Part shown: positions 35,221 through 45,142 of the stretch, one piece after another | Layout: each line of letters starts with the position of its first letter | Numbering within the stretch: position 1 is the stretch's first letter | The notes under the pieces: generated by a model | Databases searched by the model: none | What the model was told of the DNA's origin: nothing | What the model saw: only the letters and a program-made list of their open reading frames with translations | Source of the DNA: Rhodococcus sp. 14-2483-1-2 | GTDB taxonomy: Bacteria > Actinomycetota > Actinomycetes > Mycobacteriales > Mycobacteriaceae | Length of the DNA stretch: 64,000 bases | Assembly: GCF_002259405.1 (NCBI RefSeq) | Contig: NZ_NPFW01000007.1 | Coordinates: 1 to 64,000, forward strand | Direction: 5' to 3' | Position numbers and translations under genes: made by a program

Positions 35221-36270
35221 GTGAATGGATCCACTCGAGCACCGGAGTGCACCACCACCACACCTCCGATCGAGGTGGGCCGGTGGGAATTCGTGGCCGA
35301 CAACGTCCTGCGAATACCTCTGCCCCTTCCGATACCGGAACTGAAGAGCGTCAACTGCTACGCCCTGTTGGGCACCGACGGAGTCACCCTGATCGACCCG
35401 GGTTGGGTATCCGAGGACACCGAGAAGTCGCTGAACACCGCTTTGACAGAGGCCGGCTCCTCGATGGACGAGGTCTCGACAATGCTTGTCACGCACTCGC
35501 ATTGGGACCACTACACCCAGGCATACGCACTGCACCGAGAGCGTAGAACCACCCTGCTGCTCGGACGGAACGAGCAACACAGCATTCGGGCGTGGGCCGA
35601 ACTCGACGGGGCATTCCCGAACCAGGTCGGATTGCTCGACGGGGCAGGCGCGGACGAACATGCGAGACGACTCGAAGCCACGCCGGTTGCCGACACCGAG
35701 AAACACACGGCGTACGGGCATCCGACCCAGTACCTCGACGGGGACGAGAACCTTCGACTGTCCGGAACCGTCGTCAAAGTACTGTCCACACCGGGACATA
35801 CACGCGGACACCTGGTGTTTCACGACAAGACGAGCAACCTGTTGTTCAGCGGCGATCACGTACTGCCCCGGATCACCCCGTCGATCGCTTACGAGCGCTC
35901 CCCGGACCGGATGGCCCTACGGTCCTATCTGACGTCACTTCGACTGCTCGTCGATCATGCTCCGGCCGAGATGATGCCGGCCCACGGAATCCCGCAGCCG
36001 GTCGTTCACGAGCGAGCTCAGGAATTGATCGACCATCACGAAGCCCGACTACGTGAAGTACACGAACTGATCGACGCCGGAGCATCGACCGGACTCGCCA
36101 TCGCGTCGGCCATGAAGTGGACACGACGCAACATCGGTTTGGCCGAACTGGCCCCGAACCAGCAGTGGACGGCGATCCTCGAAGCCGTCGCGCACGCAGA
36201 CCTCCTCGAATGGCGCGGCTACGTCTCCCGAACCACCGACGGCCTGACGGACTCGTACCGCCCACTCTGA
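35221..36270 (+). CDS. Metallo-beta-lactamase-fold hydrolase
   Basis: A 349-residue MBL-fold protein. The zinc motif is THSHWDHY (about residue 90), followed by TPGHTRGHL, LLFSGDHVLPR and a terminal PAHG, giving the full set of metal ligands. The C-terminal 80 residues are helical, as in the MBL proteins that accompany acyl-CoA clusters (thioesterase-like or glyoxalase II-like). Thioester hydrolysis is possible but unproven. GTG at 35221 has GAGGGAG. It is divergent from the racemase/SDR pair and convergent with the Mce operon end (1 bp apart). Confidence 0.83.
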   Translation: MNGSTRAPECTTTTPPIEVGRWEFVADNVLRIPLPLPIPELKSVNCYALLGTDGVTLIDPGWVSEDTEKSLNTALTEAGSSMDEVSTMLVTHSHWDHYTQAYALHRERRTTLLLGRNEQHSIRAWAELDGAFPNQVGLLDGAGADEHARRLEATPVADTEKHTAYGHPTQYLDGDENLRLSGTVVKVLSTPGHTRGHLVFHDKTSNLLFSGDHVLPRITPSIAYERSPDRMALRSYLTSLRLLVDHAPAEMMPAHGIPQPVVHERAQELIDHHEARLREVHELIDAGASTGLAIASAMKWTRRNIGLAELAPNQQWTAILEAVAHADLLEWRGYVSRTTDGLTDSYRPL

Positions 36271-36271
36271 C

Positions 36272-36778
36272 TCACACCGGGTGCAGGTCCGAGATCTTCC
36301 ATCCCTGATCGGTATCGACCAGTGCCACGACGACTCTGCTGCCGGCAAGAGCGGGTGCCGGATCCGCGGTAGTGGTCGTCGTCTGGTTGACGAACATGAG
36401 CAGGGTCGCGGAATCGACGTCGACGTCGACGATCGAGGACTCCACCACGGTGGCGTCGGTCGTCACGCCCTTGTCCTTGGAGGTCGGGGCGATCACCGTC
36501 GTCGAGAGCTCACCGAACTGGTCCTTGAACTCCCCGGTGAGTGCATCGGACGCGTCGGTCAAGGCAGTATCGACCGTGTCGGGTGTGTAGGAGAGCAGAC
36601 GCGGAACCTGTTCGCCGGCAACCGCCGTCGCCGCTGTCCGTGCGGCACCGATCTGCTCGTCCGTACGGGCCTCGGACCAGGTCCAGGCCGCTCCTGCGAT
36701 CGCTCCGACCGTCAGCACTCCGAGAATCGACGCGGTGACCTTCGCGGTTCGCCGCGACCACCGCCCAGGACGCCTCAT
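36272..36778 (-). CDS. Mce-associated membrane protein B
   Basis: A 168-residue protein with one N-terminal transmembrane helix (about 13-33, ASILGVLTVGAIAGAAWTW) and an exported NTF2-like domain ending in DTDQGWKISDLHPV. This shape is that of the Mce-associated (Mas) proteins encoded after mceF in mycobacterial operons, thought to stabilise or assist the transporter. Last gene of the Mce operon, coupled by an ATGA overlap with the preceding gene. Confidence 0.82.
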   Translation of the reverse strand: MRRPGRWSRRTAKVTASILGVLTVGAIAGAAWTWSEARTDEQIGAARTAATAVAGEQVPRLLSYTPDTVDTALTDASDALTGEFKDQFGELSTTVIAPTSKDKGVTTDATVVESSIVDVDVDSATLLMFVNQTTTTTADPAPALAGSRVVVALVDTDQGWKISDLHPV

Positions 36779-37359
36779 GCGACGAACTCCACGTTCGACA
36801 CGAGCCAGGACTCGTCGATGTGTTCCAGGCTGATCTTCATGCGATACGTCCTTTCCTCCCCATCGGGAGCTTCCGTGTTCTTCACGGTGGACGTCACTGC
36901 CGCCAACACCGTCGCGGCGTTCTCGTCCGACGTGACGACGCCTGCTTCGTTCACCTGTCCCGTCGAGTCGACCTGCCCGTCACCGAGTACCTTCTCGAAA
37001 CTGCCGGACACATCGGAGAATTGGTTCCGAAAATCACCCGTCGTCGATGCCAGAATGCGGTCCAGGTCGTCACGAGCGGACGAATATCGAAGCGTGACGA
37101 GATTGACCGCAGCGGCGCGGGCAGTGCTGAGCACCGCGTCGTTGCGAGCGGTGACCTCACGACCGTCGCGGCTCTGGACGGTGAACACCGTCGCCGCGGC
37201 CACTGCACTCACGAACAGTACGAGCAACACCGCGCACAGCGCGGTCAGCCGTCGGCCCGCACCGTTGCCTGCGGTGGATGTGCGCTCTGCACCGGAATCC
37301 TCCACCGGCTCATCCTGTGTCGCTACTTCCTCAGTGGGGTCAACCACAGATCCTGCCAT
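36775..37359 (-). CDS. Mce-associated membrane protein A
   Basis: A 194-residue protein: an acidic N-terminal tail of about 35 residues, one helix (LTALCAVLLVLFVSAVAAATVF, about 38-58), and an exported Mas domain with LRYSSARDDLDRILASTTGDF and a C-terminal ESWLVSNVEFVA. The pairing with the next gene reproduces the mas pair downstream of mycobacterial mce operons. It overlaps the end of mceF by 37 bp. Confidence 0.82.
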   Translation of the reverse strand: MAGSVVDPTEEVATQDEPVEDSGAERTSTAGNGAGRRLTALCAVLLVLFVSAVAAATVFTVQSRDGREVTARNDAVLSTARAAAVNLVTLRYSSARDDLDRILASTTGDFRNQFSDVSGSFEKVLGDGQVDSTGQVNEAGVVTSDENAATVLAAVTSTVKNTEAPDGEERTYRMKISLEHIDESWLVSNVEFVA

Positions 37360-38822
37360 GTTCGAAGCTCCTTTCCATTGTTCGTGTCGTCGACGCCGGA
37401 GAGCGTGTACATCTTTCCGTCGGGAGCGAAGAAGTTGCCCGTGGACGGGTCGTACGGCACCGATTCACCCGTGTCGCGGAACCCGAACATGCCCTCCTCC
37501 GCTTCGGTCGTGGGTTCCGTTGCTGCCGGCACCGACTCGGCAACGGGCGCAGCCGGAGCGACCGGAGCGACCACGGGCGCAGGCACGGTCTGGCCGGGGC
37601 CCGTGGCACCGTTGGGGCGTGCCAACATCTCGGCCCAGGTCGAGGGCAGCCCGCGGGGGCAATTGGCCACCTCTGCTGTCCGCACCGACCGATCGGTAGC
37701 ACACGGCTGGTTTCGCGCACTGCGCACCGCACGTGGATCATCCTGAGGGAGTGTGCAATACGCATTGGTGTCGGGGTCCATGGGCGAGGTGTCGGACGGG
37801 TCGCGGCGCTCGATACCGCCGAACCCCTCCGTGCAGGGTGCGGGCCGCTGTGTACTGCCGAGCTTGACATCCAGTGGACCCTGCCCCCGATCGGGATCTC
37901 CCCCGAGCGGGAATTCGCGGAACACGTTGCCCACAGCCGAGGACAGTGCCGGGTAGACGACCAGAACGTGTTCGATCCCGGGGAGATTGACCTGCGCAAC
38001 CTGACCGACGGTCTGCAGGTTCGCCAGCATCATCGGTAGGGCCGGCTGGAGTTGGGTGAACGCAGAGCTCACCGTGTCGGCAAAGCCGGGACCGACGTCG
38101 AGGGTGTCGCGGATCTGCGCGTCGTTCGCCACCAACTGCTCGGAGAACCCGTTCAGATCCGACACCGAGGACAGCGTCTGTGGGCGAACGTCGATGCCGG
38201 TGTCCAGCAACGGTTCCGAGTCCTCGATCAGGCGAACCGTGGGATCGACGTTCGCCAACGCGAGTGAGACCAACGACTGGGACGAGTCGAGCAGCCGCGC
38301 CAGATCCGGCCCGAGACCGTTGAAGGCGTCGAACGATTCGTCGATCGTCGTACGCAGGTCTTCGCCGGGAACCGACGCCAGTAGAGCCTGGGCGTTGGAC
38401 AGCAGCGTTCCCGTCGAGGTCGGCACCGACGTCGAGTCGACCGAGACTTCGGATCCGTCCACCAGGAACGGGCCGTCCTCCGATTCCGGTGTGAAATCCA
38501 CATACTGCTCGCCGATGGCGGAGACGCTCTTGACGGCGGCTGCAGACGACGCCGGGATCGAATACTCCGAGTCGATCTGGAGCTCGGCAACCACATCGGT
38601 CGACGTGACCGAGACGCTGCGGACCAACCCGACGTCGATGCCGCGATACGTCACGATCGCGTTCTCGTACAGCCCCGCCGCATCGACGAAATGGGCCTCG
38701 ACGGTATAGGTCCCGATCCCGGTGACCCGTTTGAGTCCGAGGTAGTTGTAGGTGACGTACGACAGGCTCACCACGGTCAGGACCAGAAACACCACCAACT
38801 GGGCACGAACGAACTTGGTCAT
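37323..38822 (-). CDS. mceF: Mce family protein MceF
   Basis: A 499-residue MCE protein: N-terminal helix (about 7-25), MlaD/MCE domain (about 38-115; VDAAGLYENAIVTYRGIDVG), a long helical region that forms the lipid tunnel in known Mce complexes, and a Pro/Ala-rich C-terminal region of about 170 residues with several cysteines. The order in the operon and the MTKFVRAQLV start identify it as the F subunit. The disordered tail is longer than the A-E subunits and ends with a compact DGKMYTLSG segment. Confidence 0.88.
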   Translation of the reverse strand: MTKFVRAQLVVFLVLTVVSLSYVTYNYLGLKRVTGIGTYTVEAHFVDAAGLYENAIVTYRGIDVGLVRSVSVTSTDVVAELQIDSEYSIPASSAAAVKSVSAIGEQYVDFTPESEDGPFLVDGSEVSVDSTSVPTSTGTLLSNAQALLASVPGEDLRTTIDESFDAFNGLGPDLARLLDSSQSLVSLALANVDPTVRLIEDSEPLLDTGIDVRPQTLSSVSDLNGFSEQLVANDAQIRDTLDVGPGFADTVSSAFTQLQPALPMMLANLQTVGQVAQVNLPGIEHVLVVYPALSSAVGNVFREFPLGGDPDRGQGPLDVKLGSTQRPAPCTEGFGGIERRDPSDTSPMDPDTNAYCTLPQDDPRAVRSARNQPCATDRSVRTAEVANCPRGLPSTWAEMLARPNGATGPGQTVPAPVVAPVAPAAPVAESVPAATEPTTEAEEGMFGFRDTGESVPYDPSTGNFFAPDGKMYTLSGVDDTNNGKELRTWQDLWLTPLRK

Positions 38823-39919
38823 CGCGGTTCCCCTCCGCCCACGGGAGCGAGCAACGGGTCGACGGCACCGGTGGCCGTTCGTATTCCGAGCAACGAGGCC
38901 GGGTCGGGAATGCTGCCGAGTACGTCGTTCTGCAGAGTCGGAATCGAGATGTCGAGATTCATGAACAGGTTGATGTAGTCACCGCGAATCGTGTTGGCGG
39001 CCGTCGTGACCGGGAACGGAATCGTGCCTGCAATGATCAACGAATTGGCCAGTGTGGAGCCGGTCGCAGCCAGTTCGGTCAACGTGGGAGCCAGGTTCGC
39101 CAGGTTGGCGGTCAGATCGTCCTTGCTCGCGTCGAGTGCCTCGTTCGCCACTGCGGCCGCCGATCCCACCGACCCGAGCATGTCGCGCAGCAACTGCTGC
39201 TGGTCGTCGAGCACCTCGAGCGCCGGTTGTATCGACGTCACCGCCCGGTCGATGGTGCCCGTCTGAGAAGCGAGTTCACCGCTGAGCCGGTCGAGTGAGT
39301 CGATCGCTCTGACGATGTCCTGACGCTGCGAATCGAGACCGTCGACGAAGGTGGCCACCCGGCCGAAGAGAGCGTTGATCTCTTCCTCGTTGCCACCGAG
39401 CGCAGCGTTGGATTCTCGGGTGATCGTTCTGATCTGCTGCAGTCCACCACCGTTGAGCAACAGCGAGAGCGTGGACAGCACCGATTCGGTTTCTGGAAAG
39501 CGGCTGGTCCGCGACAGCGGGATGACGTCACCGTCGCGCAGCTGCCCGACGGTCTCCTGCCCCGCCGGCGTGGCGAGTTCCAGGTACTGCGCACCGAGCA
39601 GGCTCTTCTGCGCCAGCGTCGCCGTGGAGTTCGAGCCGAGGTGCGCATCCTGCCGAAGATCGACGGTCAGTACTGCGATCGAGGAATCGACCCGAACCGA
39701 TCGAACGGTTCCGATCGTGACGTTGCCCGCCTTCACCTCGGAGTTACCGACCAGGTTCTGCACGTCCGCCATCTCGACCTCGATCGTGAACACCGGCTCT
39801 CCCTCGGTCGAGTTGCCGGGAAGCGCAAAGGAATTGAGGCCGTCGAACGAGCATCCCGTGACCGCCCCCATGGCAGCCAGTGTTGCCGCAGCGGCGACGC
39901 CGCGTACACGCCTGTTCAT
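38819..39919 (-). CDS. mceE: Mce family lipoprotein MceE
   Basis: A 366-residue MCE subunit and the only lipoprotein of the six, as in mycobacterial operons: the lipobox GAVTGC gives Cys23. The MCE domain covers about 45-120 (AGNVTIGTVRSVRV) and is followed by helical tunnel-forming sequence and an RGDYINLFMNLDI motif near residue 312. Substrate is not readable from sequence. Both ends overlap neighbours (one base with mceD, ATGA with mceF). Confidence 0.9.
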   Translation of the reverse strand: MNRRVRGVAAAATLAAMGAVTGCSFDGLNSFALPGNSTEGEPVFTIEVEMADVQNLVGNSEVKAGNVTIGTVRSVRVDSSIAVLTVDLRQDAHLGSNSTATLAQKSLLGAQYLELATPAGQETVGQLRDGDVIPLSRTSRFPETESVLSTLSLLLNGGGLQQIRTITRESNAALGGNEEEINALFGRVATFVDGLDSQRQDIVRAIDSLDRLSGELASQTGTIDRAVTSIQPALEVLDDQQQLLRDMLGSVGSAAAVANEALDASKDDLTANLANLAPTLTELAATGSTLANSLIIAGTIPFPVTTAANTIRGDYINLFMNLDISIPTLQNDVLGSIPDPASLLGIRTATGAVDPLLAPVGGGEPR

Positions 39920-41037
39920 CAGCGTTCACCTTCTTCGGGGCTGTCCGCGGCCGGTGCCGGTGGAGCCGCGTACGCAGCCACACCACCGAGTTGAGCTGCG
40001 ATGTCGGCACATTGATTCTGGGGTGCTCCCACGGTCGTGAGCAGTCCGCAGATGAAGTTGAGCGGGTCGCCCCGATCCGGCACCGCCAATGCTCCGGTCA
40101 GTGAATTGGCCGACGGATCCCAGATGTTGTACAGGTTGGACAATGCTGTCGGTGCCACGTGCAGCAGCTCGGCGATGTCGTCCTCACGATTGACCAGAAG
40201 CTGTGTGATGTCGACCAACTGGGTGACATCGGTACTCAACTGGTCCTTGTTGTCCGCCACGAACGTGCGCACCTGCTCCATCGCCGGAACCAGCTCCTGC
40301 AGTGCTGCATCGAATTCGGTTCTGTTGTTGTTCAACAGAGTCGACAGGTCCGCCAACTGCCGAACGAAACGATCGACTTGTTCGTCGTTGGCCGAGAGCG
40401 CGGAGACGAAAGCCTGCAGATTGCGGACCGTAGCGAAGATGTCCTCGCCGCTGTCGTTCAACGTGGTCGTCGCCTCGGACAGGCTTCGCACCGTTTCTCC
40501 CAGTGTGGAGCCGTTGCCGGACAGCGCGTCTGCCGACGAGGCCAGCAGCTCGTTGACCGAACCGTCCGCGTTGAGACCTTCCGGGCCGAGATCTGCCGTC
40601 AACTGCGAGAGCTGGTCCTTCAGTTGGTCGAACTCCACCGGAACCGCGGTGCGCTCGACGGGAATGGCGGCGCCGTCGCTCAACGTCGGCCCACCCGAAT
40701 ACGTCGGAGCCAGTTGAACGTAACGTCCTGTCACGAGCGTCGGGGCGACGATCGCTGCGCTCGCATCGGCGGGCACGTCGTACGCGCTGTCGAACGTCAG
40801 GTGCACACGAACGGTTGCGCCCTGGGGAGTGATCGCGTCGACGGTTCCGACCGGGACACCGGCTATGGTGACCGGGTCTCCCTCGTACAGCCCGACCGAG
40901 TTGGTGAAATCGGCGGTGACGCTGATCTTCGACATATGTCCCACGGCCACGATCGCCACCGATGCGAGTAGAGCGCACACGACCAGACCTATCACCAGAG
41001 GTCCGGTGGCGGGCATCCATCGACTCGCGCGCTTCAT
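39919..41037 (-). CDS. mceD: Mce family protein MceD
   Basis: A 372-residue MCE subunit with an N-terminal helix (PLVIGLVVCALLASVAIVAV, about 13-32), the MCE domain at 38-115 (FTNSVGLYEGDPVTIAGVPV), a helical region rich in heptads with NNNRTEF, and a Pro/Ala C-terminal tail after two cysteines. It forms part of the periplasm-spanning hetero-hexamer. The ATG overlaps mceC by ATGA. Confidence 0.9.
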   Translation of the reverse strand: MKRASRWMPATGPLVIGLVVCALLASVAIVAVGHMSKISVTADFTNSVGLYEGDPVTIAGVPVGTVDAITPQGATVRVHLTFDSAYDVPADASAAIVAPTLVTGRYVQLAPTYSGGPTLSDGAAIPVERTAVPVEFDQLKDQLSQLTADLGPEGLNADGSVNELLASSADALSGNGSTLGETVRSLSEATTTLNDSGEDIFATVRNLQAFVSALSANDEQVDRFVRQLADLSTLLNNNRTEFDAALQELVPAMEQVRTFVADNKDQLSTDVTQLVDITQLLVNREDDIAELLHVAPTALSNLYNIWDPSANSLTGALAVPDRGDPLNFICGLLTTVGAPQNQCADIAAQLGGVAAYAAPPAPAADSPEEGER

Positions 41038-42029
41038 CGCTCTCCTCCGAAGCTGTTGGGGAGCTGACCACGTAGATCGGTGGGGACGACGTTCTGGATG
41101 ATCACCTGGAAGTAGGGACCGGACGCCACCGACTCGCCCAGTTGCCGTACGAACGGGGCAGCCCTGGTCAAGCTCTGGTTCAGGTTGTCGTAGTTGTTCT
41201 GCAGCAGCTGCGCGATCTTGTTCAGCTGGTCGAGTGTCGGCCCGATCTGCTCACGGTTCTCCGACACGGTCGCCGTCAACTGTGCCGATACCGATCGAAT
41301 GTTCAGTAGCAGCGAGTGCACGGTGTCCGACCGCTCGTTCAACGAGGTGAACAATGCTTGGCCATCGGTGACGAGTTGCGAGAGTTGGGTATTGCGCTCG
41401 GCGAGTACGCCGGTCACTCCGTCGGCGTGCTCGAACAGTGAGTGCAACTCGTCGTTTCGGGACGAGACCGTCTGCGAGAGCCGGTTCACGCCCTCGAGTG
41501 ATCCGCGCAGATCGGCGGGCAATCGATCGAAGACCTGACCGGCGGTGTCCAAGGTTCCCGACAGGTCCGGCACATCGGTGTCCGTGACCGTTCGGGTCAG
41601 ATCCGACAACGAGGTACTGACGTCGAAGCTGGCGCGCGTGCGCTCACGTGGAATGGTCGAGCCCGGCCGCAGCACGTCGGAACCGGCCGGCTCCAGATCG
41701 AGATAGCGTCGTCCCAGCGCGGTCTGGACCTTGATGGCGGCCTCGGTTCGGTCGCCGAGAACCACGTCGGTCGTCGTCGCCGAGAACTCCACCTCGACGA
41801 CGCCGTCGTCGAGTCCGATGTCGGCTACCTTTCCGACCTTGACACCGCTGATCTGCACGTCGTCTCCCGTGTGCAGACCCGAGGCATCGACGAACTCCGC
41901 TGTGTAGGTGTTGCTTCCGTTCAGGAACTGAAGCGAGTCGAAGTTGAAGGCAACGACGAGCGCGAGAACTATGCCCACTGTTCCTGCGATCCCGATGGGG
42001 ACCGGGTTCCTGTCTCGGAACGGCTTCAT
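41034..42029 (-). CDS. mceC: Mce family protein MceC
   Basis: A 331-residue MCE subunit: N-terminal helix (IGIAGTVGIVLALVVAF), MCE domain (about 42-118; FVDASGLHTGDDVQISGVKVG), then helical sequence with the LLQNNYDNLNQSLTRAAPFVRQL region and a short C-terminus ending in FGGER. The ATG at 42029 is preceded by GAGGGG and lies 16 bp after mceB, the widest spacing within the mceA-F block. Confidence 0.9.
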   Translation of the reverse strand: MKPFRDRNPVPIGIAGTVGIVLALVVAFNFDSLQFLNGSNTYTAEFVDASGLHTGDDVQISGVKVGKVADIGLDDGVVEVEFSATTTDVVLGDRTEAAIKVQTALGRRYLDLEPAGSDVLRPGSTIPRERTRASFDVSTSLSDLTRTVTDTDVPDLSGTLDTAGQVFDRLPADLRGSLEGVNRLSQTVSSRNDELHSLFEHADGVTGVLAERNTQLSQLVTDGQALFTSLNERSDTVHSLLLNIRSVSAQLTATVSENREQIGPTLDQLNKIAQLLQNNYDNLNQSLTRAAPFVRQLGESVASGPYFQVIIQNVVPTDLRGQLPNSFGGER

Positions 42030-42045
42030 TTCTGGTACCCCTCGA

Positions 42046-43059
42046 TCATTGCTGGCACCTCTGCGTCGGCGATACGGCCATGGGGGTGGTGAGCTGGTCA
42101 CTGAACTTGATTGCCACACCGCAGAGGTAGAAGTTGAAGAAGCTGCCGTAGGTGCCACGGCCGAGCAACTTGTACGCCTGGGGAAGCTGGCCGAGCACCA
42201 TGTTCAACGTGTCGCTACTGGCGTTCAAGTTCGACGACAATGCGCCCAGCTGCGTGATGTCCTGTTGCAGAGAGGGTCTGGATTCACTCAGGACGGACGA
42301 CAGCGTCGCGGTCACCGCATCGACGTTCGTGATCGCGTCTGTCACGCGCACCCGGTCATCGGACAGTCCTGTGACTATCTTCTGCAGTCGATCGATCATC
42401 GACGAGAACTGTCCGCGCCTGCTGTCGACGGTGACCAACACGTTGTTCAGGTTCGTGATCACTCGGCCGATCACCTCGTCCTTGTCCGCCAAGGTTCCGG
42501 TGAGCGAACCGATCTGCTGCACCAACGAACCGATGACCTGCGACTGTCCGTTGAGCACTTGGACGAGTGAGGACGTGAACATGTTCGTGTCCTCGGGACT
42601 GAGCCCCTGCAGCAGCGGCTTGAAGCCGTTGACGAGTTCGTCCAGATCGAGGGCCGCCTGGGTCTTGTCCAGGGGCACCGTCGATTCGTCGGGAAGGGCG
42701 TCGAGACTGCCTGGGCCCTGGGACACTTCGAGGTATCGATCACCGATGAGATTCTTGAACTTGATCGCCAGTGTGGTGCCCGAGGTCAAGACGATCGCGC
42801 GGTCCACCGTGAACGAGACCTTGCTGACGACGTTCGAGCCGTCCATCGCCAGGTCGACCGAATTCACCTTGCCCACCGGGACCCCGGCGAGCTTGACGTC
42901 CTCGCCCGACACGATTCCCGACGCGTCCGCGAACACCCCCACGAACGTCCGAGTCGGTCCGAATCTCATGTTTCCGACCACCGTTGCCAGAAGCGCGGTA
43001 GTGAGCGCCGTGATGATCATGAACACGATCAACTTCAGGCCCGGAGCTCTGGCGGTCAT
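42046..43059 (-). CDS. mceB: Mce family protein MceB
   Basis: A 337-residue MCE subunit with an N-terminal helix (LIVFMIITALTTALLATVV), the MCE domain at about 38-120 (FADASGIVSGEDVKLAGVPV and KNLIGDRYLEVSQG), a helical region and a C-terminal GTYGSFFNFYLCGVAI segment close to the end. The last two features are typical of the B subunit. Overlaps mceA by ATGA. Confidence 0.9.
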   Translation of the reverse strand: MTARAPGLKLIVFMIITALTTALLATVVGNMRFGPTRTFVGVFADASGIVSGEDVKLAGVPVGKVNSVDLAMDGSNVVSKVSFTVDRAIVLTSGTTLAIKFKNLIGDRYLEVSQGPGSLDALPDESTVPLDKTQAALDLDELVNGFKPLLQGLSPEDTNMFTSSLVQVLNGQSQVIGSLVQQIGSLTGTLADKDEVIGRVITNLNNVLVTVDSRRGQFSSMIDRLQKIVTGLSDDRVRVTDAITNVDAVTATLSSVLSESRPSLQQDITQLGALSSNLNASSDTLNMVLGQLPQAYKLLGRGTYGSFFNFYLCGVAIKFSDQLTTPMAVSPTQRCQQ

Positions 43060-44255
43060 CGGCCGAAGATGAAGGTCGGCCCGTACAACAGTTTCAGCAA
43101 CGGGGAGTCGGCGAGTTCACCGGCGGTGAACTCTCGTGTGTAGGCCTCACTGCCGTCGTGGAATTGCACGTGCGGAGGCAGTGGATCGCTGTAGTCGACG
43201 GGAGTGCTCCGGCAGTTGGGTCCGTCGTCGAGACCTACCAGAGGCAGGTTGTTCGGGTAGGTGTACTCGGGCTGGCCGACGATGATGGTGGACTGCACGT
43301 TCAGTCCCGGCTTCGTTCCACCGATCACCTGCTCGAGCCGCGGAACGTTCTGGCTCATACCTTGGAAGAAGCACACGGTCTGTGGTGAGTACCGCGCCAA
43401 CAGAGCCGTGGTCGGCCTCAGTGCGGACAGTGCTGAGATCATCGGTTCCTTTACGTTCCGGAAGAAGTCCTCGCCCGTGTTGCCCAATGCGGTGAAGCTG
43501 ACCAGGAACGCAGTGAGCTGCGCCTGCTTGTCGACCACGGTGTCGCTGGTCGTGCTGACATTTGCAGCGAGAGAGAGGAATTCGGGTGTTGCATCGGCGA
43601 AGGTATCGAGGTTGTCGGCAGTTTTCGGGATGTCACGTTGCAGCGTGGGGATGCTGCCGTTGAACTGTGCGAGGTACCGGTCGAGATCGGTGAGCAGGGT
43701 GCCTGCCTGCTCGCCCCTACCGGCGAGGGCGGTCGCCACTGCACTCAGAGTCGCATTGACCTTCTGCGGGTCCACGACGTCGAGCAACGACACCAGTTTC
43801 GCGAACACGTCGTTGACTTCGACGGTGACGGAGCCGCCGTCGATGGTCGACCCCGGACGCAGCGAGGACGGCGACGGGTCGGCCGGCATCTCGAGTGTGA
43901 CGAATTTGCGACCGAAGACCGTGGTCGGTTCGAGATGCACAGCGACGTTCGACGGGACCTTGCGAAGTTCGTCGGGCGTGATCGCGAGGGTGAGAACGGC
44001 GCTCCCGTCCCGATATTCGACTGTGTCGACGGAGCCGATCACCACCCCTCGCAGCTTCACATCCGACCCTGGATCCATGAGAAGGCCGGATCGGTCGAGT
44101 TCGAGCGTGATCGCCTCGGTTGTGGTGAACAGACCACGGTAGAACGCAGTGGACAGCCAGGCCAACGCCACCACGGCCACGATCAGCACCGCCCCGAGTA
44201 CCAGATACACGGACGGGGACACCTGGCCCGCTGGGCGCGTCCGCGTGCGCGTCAT
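43056..44255 (-). CDS. mceA: Mce family protein MceA
   Basis: A 399-residue MCE subunit. The N-terminal helix (VYLVLGAVLIVAVVALAWL) precedes an MCE domain at about 40-120 (LDRSGLLMDPGSDVKLRGVV, then VFGRKFVTLEMP). The helical middle part and the conserved C-terminal region with QTVCFFQG follow. It is the first mce gene after yrbEB and overlaps it by ATGA. The A subunit usually defines the cargo class, but I cannot place it among Mce1-Mce4 by eye. Confidence 0.9.
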   Translation of the reverse strand: MTRTRTRPAGQVSPSVYLVLGAVLIVAVVALAWLSTAFYRGLFTTTEAITLELDRSGLLMDPGSDVKLRGVVIGSVDTVEYRDGSAVLTLAITPDELRKVPSNVAVHLEPTTVFGRKFVTLEMPADPSPSSLRPGSTIDGGSVTVEVNDVFAKLVSLLDVVDPQKVNATLSAVATALAGRGEQAGTLLTDLDRYLAQFNGSIPTLQRDIPKTADNLDTFADATPEFLSLAANVSTTSDTVVDKQAQLTAFLVSFTALGNTGEDFFRNVKEPMISALSALRPTTALLARYSPQTVCFFQGMSQNVPRLEQVIGGTKPGLNVQSTIIVGQPEYTYPNNLPLVGLDDGPNCRSTPVDYSDPLPPHVQFHDGSEAYTREFTAGELADSPLLKLLYGPTFIFGR

Positions 44256-45127
44256 CCCGAAATCCGAACGTTGGACGCAGGGCCGCCGAACACGGCGATA
44301 CCGATCAGGAGGTCGACGAGCATGATGGCGATCAGCGACGTTCGGACCGCGCGCCCCACTGCCACACCGACGCCTGCCGGGCCGCCGCTGGCGTTGTACC
44401 CGTGGTAGCAGTGGACCGACATCACGATGAGCGCCATGGCAAGGACTTTCAGCAGCGACCAGAGCACGTCGCTGGGCACGAGGAAGACGTTGAAGTAGTG
44501 GGCGTAGGTGCCACTCGACTCACCTGCCAGCACCACGGTGACCAATTGTGTTGCGAGATAACCCATGATGAGCGCGATCGCGTAGAGCGGGATTACCGCC
44601 ACGAAGCCGGCGATGATGCGCGTCGTCACCAGATACGGCATGGACGGCACCGACATCGATTCGAGTGCGTCGATCTCCTCGCTGACTCGCATGGCACCCA
44701 GTTGTGCGGTGAATCCGGCACCGACCGTGGCAGTCAACGCCACTCCGGTCACCACGGGAATGGCCTCGCGGGTATTGATGAATGCCGAGACGAACCCGGC
44801 GAGCGCGGCGATACCCACGTTGCCGAGAGTCTTCGTTCCCTGCTGACCGACCTCGTATCCCGCTGCCGCAGTGAGGAAACCGATGACCACGACGCTCCCA
44901 CCGATCACGGCCAGAGCGCCTGTCCCGAGTGAGACCTCGGCGATGAGTCGGACGACTTCCTTGCGATAGTGCACGATGGTGCGTCGGATCCACAGGAAAC
45001 TGCGGAGATGAAAATGCACCTGCTGACCCAGTCCGACCAACGCATCCTGGGGCTTTCGCGTCGTGCGCAGTACTCCGCGAGCAAAACGGGATCCGCCTGC
45101 TCCGGATTTCGTCAACGAATCGAACAC
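44252..45127 (-). CDS. yrbEB: Mce transporter permease YrbEB (MlaE family)
   Basis: A 291-residue MlaE-type permease with five or six helices. The MlaE core shows GFVSAFINTREAIPVVTGVALTATVG (in two parts), then AQLGAMRVSEEIDALESMSV, the E-E-I-D-A-L segment that contacts the MceG ATPase. The N-terminal 50 residues are cytoplasmic, as in YrbEB proteins. It dimerises with YrbEA in the inner membrane. It follows yrbEA by 15 bp. Confidence 0.92.
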   Translation of the reverse strand: MFDSLTKSGAGGSRFARGVLRTTRKPQDALVGLGQQVHFHLRSFLWIRRTIVHYRKEVVRLIAEVSLGTGALAVIGGSVVVIGFLTAAAGYEVGQQGTKTLGNVGIAALAGFVSAFINTREAIPVVTGVALTATVGAGFTAQLGAMRVSEEIDALESMSVPSMPYLVTTRIIAGFVAVIPLYAIALIMGYLATQLVTVVLAGESSGTYAHYFNVFLVPSDVLWSLLKVLAMALIVMSVHCYHGYNASGGPAGVGVAVGRAVRTSLIAIMLVDLLIGIAVFGGPASNVRISG

Positions 45128-45142
45128 GCTCGGCCTTCCTGA